Positions 60,581 to 64,000 of a stretch of DNA of 64,000 nucleotides are shown piece by piece (the stretch's first letter is position 1; every line of letters begins with the position of its first letter). Made by a program: the position numbers and the translations under genes. The notes below the pieces were generated by a model that saw only the letters and a list, made by a program, of their open reading frames with translations, searched no databases and was not told the origin of the DNA. Origin of the DNA: Zhengitettix transpicula (lineage: Eukaryota; Arthropoda; Insecta; Orthoptera; Tetrigidae); the NCBI GenBank assembly GCA_037074705.1, contig CM073595.1, forward strand, positions 65,400,139 to 65,464,138. Reading direction: 5' to 3'.

Positions 60581-63183
60581 TATTCTGTGATTACCAAACA
60601 TATCTATGTAAAACAACACAATATAAAACTGGAGCAAAATTAAGATCCTTGACGTTGAACCCAATTATTATCAGAGACCAATTTAAGAAATGGTTCACAC
60701 CAAAATCCACAAACGGAATTCTCACAATATTCAAAGTGACACTGACAGCTTCAATTTTCCTTTCCATAAGAATTGTTTTAATTATTTTGGCAATGTCTTA
60801 TCCTTACTCGCGTCTACTTGGGCTTTCGTAGGTTGAACGAACATTTGTGTTGTCAAATGAATTATCGATTGACTGCTAAATAGATGATTTTATATTTATA
60901 AAATTAAGTGACGACCGTACAAAATAAGTAAAACGTAAAAAACATGTAACATAGTTTGTGCTTTTTTTAATATAAAATAAGCATACTGAGAAACTGTGGT
61001 TATAAACCACGCAAAGACAAATATTTATAACGTATAACTATAAGCATCAATTTAGAATAAGTAAATATGTGTAACCGACAAAATCTTGTCTCCATTTACT
61101 AGATAAATACGAGAATGTCGATCTGCCTCGTCTGTTCCCGATTGGTGTGCGAGAGCCATGCCTCCGGCCTAAGTCTCCTGATTCTATTAGCGTACTTTGT
61201 ATTCAAGCGACGTTCGCCGACTTGAAAATGTCCTTGAACGCACTTACGAACTGCAAACAGCTGCATTCCTCTGTACAAGAGGTCCAGTCCCGCCCACAAC
61301 CGTCTCCCGCATTCCTGTGTCAATAGATTTCATTATGAGTCAGTTACCGCTTCATCCGAGTCATTTTCTCACTTGGACCTTACACGAAAATAGCCTCTAC
61401 AGCATTGGAAACAAATTTCAAATCGAAAATAATTTGCAGAATTACGTTGGTTTATCGTCGTTCTGCGAGAATTACACAATCATGTATACATCAAAATATT
61501 AATTAAATTAATATAAAGTAAAAGTTTAATCGTAAACCAATAGTAGTATGAAAATTCTAACACTCAATTATTAAACATCAGTAACTTATGTGCTACATAA
61601 AGCTAAAAAAACGTTATTCAGAATTTATTAACTTCTATCGCCCTTACAATTTACAATAATTTTATTACAACGCATTCGTCGCCGATAGTGATTATTGTCA
61701 TATTAAACTAACTGAAGACGTTCCTCACCCGCAGCTTGATATAATTTAACGTGAGTTAATTCCATCGGTGAAGGATCAAGTATTATCTCCACATAATTAA
61801 AGAGATGATATTTATCTTAAAATACGTCTAATTACGCTCGACGGCCATTTTATATGTTCACTCACACATAAAACCTGTCTTGTGTGCTTATGATACTAAT
61901 TTAACAATTTAAGGTTGCGAATAAACTAAAACAGACTCGTTTTATCCAGTTGAGTTGGGACGTAGGTTGCACTACTCAAGTTACACATGCGTCACTACAG
62001 TTTTTACAAACCGTTCGTTTAGCATACTTTTAAATTTTTACTACAGTCACAATTAAAAATCGATATTTTAATTCTTATTAAGTACAAAGTTCTGGTATAG
62101 GTAAGTTATAATAATTCACTTCCACGTAACGTGTGGTTTTCTATTTTACTTTTGTGAAAAAAATTACAGAATTTTCTCCAGGTTTCTAATTACTCGTTTC
62201 GCATATTACATAATAAATTCTATGACGATTTTTTTATTTTAAATTTGTAATAATTTGTATATTTTTGGAAAGTATTTGAAATTCGCGGCGTTGTACTTTT
62301 TCGAGCATATACTGTTTTACATTCCGTGTGGATCGTTAATTTTCGTTGGTGAGGTTGTAAGGAACGTGGCTTGCCCCTATGACATTCAACGAGATTCGTC
62401 TTCGTCGTGAGTAGCTCAGATGCGAGGCGGGTTGCATTTCATATAAGAAGAGACTTTCTGTGGGTGAGGAGGTGTATGTACTGGATGCGCGATCTTATCT
62501 GGAACTGATTCAAAGAGGTAGTTCCCTCTGCAGAAAAGTGAATCACTGAGACCGGACCAACCGCTCGCGTTCCCCCACCCCAAAAGAGCTTGTTCTTAGA
62601 GCCGTGCAAACACTCACGCTCTTCTGATCCCAACTGAATCACTCACTTAAGGAGCGTGAGAGTCGGAACGGATCAAGAACTCTCGAAATGGAATCGGTCG
62701 AGTCAAAAGGCTTTATCAATAAATAATATATCAAACATTACATCACAAAGAATGCAAATTTTTCCTTTAAACAACATAAAAAACATGGAACCTTTCTTTA
62801 CGGGGAAATTATCGTGAAGAATTTATTTTTGAAAAATTATAATTTAGTGACACATGAAGCAAAATTAGTAACAGATAGTTAATATAATTTTGTCATAACT
62901 GATTGTTGTAAAAATCCCTTCTGTTGCTCGTAAACGTTATCCACGTCTTCTCGCCAGTAGTTGTGCTATAATTTCCACTTTATCCTCTAAAGGTCACTTC
63001 ACACTTTCATCATAAAAATAACACTATACTCTGCTTTTATTAACATTAAGAATTCACTGTACTTGTGGTAGAATTTGGATCACGACCTAAATTACTAAAA
63101 TTCATCATATTATTAATGCACGTAAAGGACGCATGAAAAAGGATCACAACAAAAAAAAATTATTGAGAGTAAATAAAAATTCA
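60581..63183. other. Intergenic DNA
   Basis: GC-richer patches at 61110-61330 and 62330-62690 contain overlapping frames on both strands without domains. The second has repeated GAGCGTGAG words and may be a DNA-transposon relic. No gene supported. Confidence 0.45.
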
Positions 63184-63510
63184 GTAAGTGTTGTAACTTA
63201 TACAAAGGAACCAATAGCGGCTGAAAAATGGAACTGATGAGAAGTTCTTATTAAATATATAATGCGTGGCGGTCTTTTCTTTGAATTTAAAACAATATAA
63301 AAAATATAGAAGGAAAATTGGATGTAAGTGAAGGAAAAAAGTTGATTCAAATTGGAAGGAGACGTTTCGAACAGTTAATATTTATGTTCGTCTTGAGGCA
63401 CTGAGGAACATCAGTTAAGAGCATAAACCCTTTAAGAAAACCAAATATTAAATCCTACATCATTTTCAAAAACAAGTTATTGCTTCCTTTGTATAAGTCA
63501 CAACACTTAC
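63184..63510. repeat. Element with inverted ends enclosing a ribozyme-like motif
   Basis: GTAAGTGTTGTAACTTATAC followed by AAAGGAACCAAT (63184 on) is mirrored by ATTGCTTCCTTTGTATAAGT and CACAACACTTAC ending at 63510. These 32-base inverted ends differ at two positions. The interior has no ORF. Confidence 0.65.
63361..63398 (-). ncRNA. Hammerhead-like ribozyme motif
   Basis: Read on the - strand: CUCAAGA (one core change), spacer C, stem GAACA, an 11-base loop, stem UGUUC, then GAAACGUC. All five stem pairs are Watson-Crick and different from other copies. Confidence 0.35.
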
Positions 63511-64000
63511 AAAAGAATGTAATTATACTTCCAGTAGTGAATAAACTAGTCACAGTTTACATAAGGAAAGGCTTTTTCAAGGCTCACAAGTGCTTGGATT
63601 ACGGTAAATTATTCTTCCTTTAATTAGCCGCAATAAGAAAACTGTGGACAGTTACTTCAACCAATTCCAAATGTCATAATTATAATAATGATTGAATTAT
63701 TCATTGAGTAGAGTATTTCACACAGAATAATCAGTTGCCCGTCCGTACAAAGCCACTTCAATGACAATCCTGGGGAGTGGACGGGCTTCATTGCCCACTT
63801 CCGCCCACTCAAACCCCAACACATGACCTTAACGAATAATATCTCATTAAAAACGATTATTTAATTACTATTTGTACAGAAAGAACGTAATTATTTAGCA
63901 TTAATACGAAAATTGGATGTAACAAAAGTTTTCTGGAAAAGCTGAAGTTCATTATGATAATTTCAAATTAATACTTTAGTTTAAGAATCTGAATGTTCTT
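63511..64000. other. Intergenic DNA to window end
   Basis: Nothing recognised. Confidence 0.5.

Overview
This window looks like a gene-poor, AT-rich stretch of an insect nuclear genome. Only two genes can be identified with confidence, and both encode innexins, the subunits of invertebrate gap junctions. Innexin 2 (inx2) lies on the + strand at 8756-9835. An innexin of the inx7 type lies on the - strand at 56116-57321. Both coding regions are single uninterrupted exons with strong Kozak contexts. Both are richer in G/C at third codon positions than the surrounding DNA. The low gene density and many old retroelement relics suggest a large genome, such as that of a cockroach, termite or another hemimetabolous insect. 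That placement is an inference; the sequence does not fix the order.

Layout. 1-8200: intergenic DNA with copies of an unclassified repeat, a LINE 3' end, a hAT-like MITE, a foldback and a LINE 3' tail. 8220-10310: inx2 with probable 5' and 3' untranslated regions. 10.3-56 kb: about 46 kb with no recognised gene. It holds dispersed repeats, a second copy of the LINE 3' end, two short near-perfect hairpins, a locally triplicated segment, microsatellites and three short coding-like stretches I cannot identify (about 30.6, 39.2 and 54.1 kb). 56.1-57.4 kb: the inx7-type gene with a plausible TATA/initiator promoter. 57.5-64 kb: relics of a Penelope-like retroelement with a GIY-YIG endonuclease domain, a CpG-rich block ending in a consensus splice donor near 59.48 kb, and AT-rich DNA.

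How the parts relate. The two innexins converge, with their 3' ends facing each other. inx2 and inx7 are also neighbours in Drosophila, so the pair is probably remnant synteny of an old innexin cluster, widened here by transposable elements. Both proteins would form plasma-membrane channels and could in principle co-assemble.

The most interesting pattern is a recurring motif of hammerhead-ribozyme type: CUGA(N)GA, one spacer base, a 5-bp stem whose sequence changes with compensation between copies, then GAAACG. Five copies are well formed and several more are decayed. Some sit in inverted pairs. A Penelope-like endonuclease relic lies in the same window, and Penelope-like elements are known to carry hammerhead ribozymes. 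The motif has one extra base compared with the textbook core, so catalysis is unproven. I found no convincing tRNA or rRNA gene and no CRISPR array.
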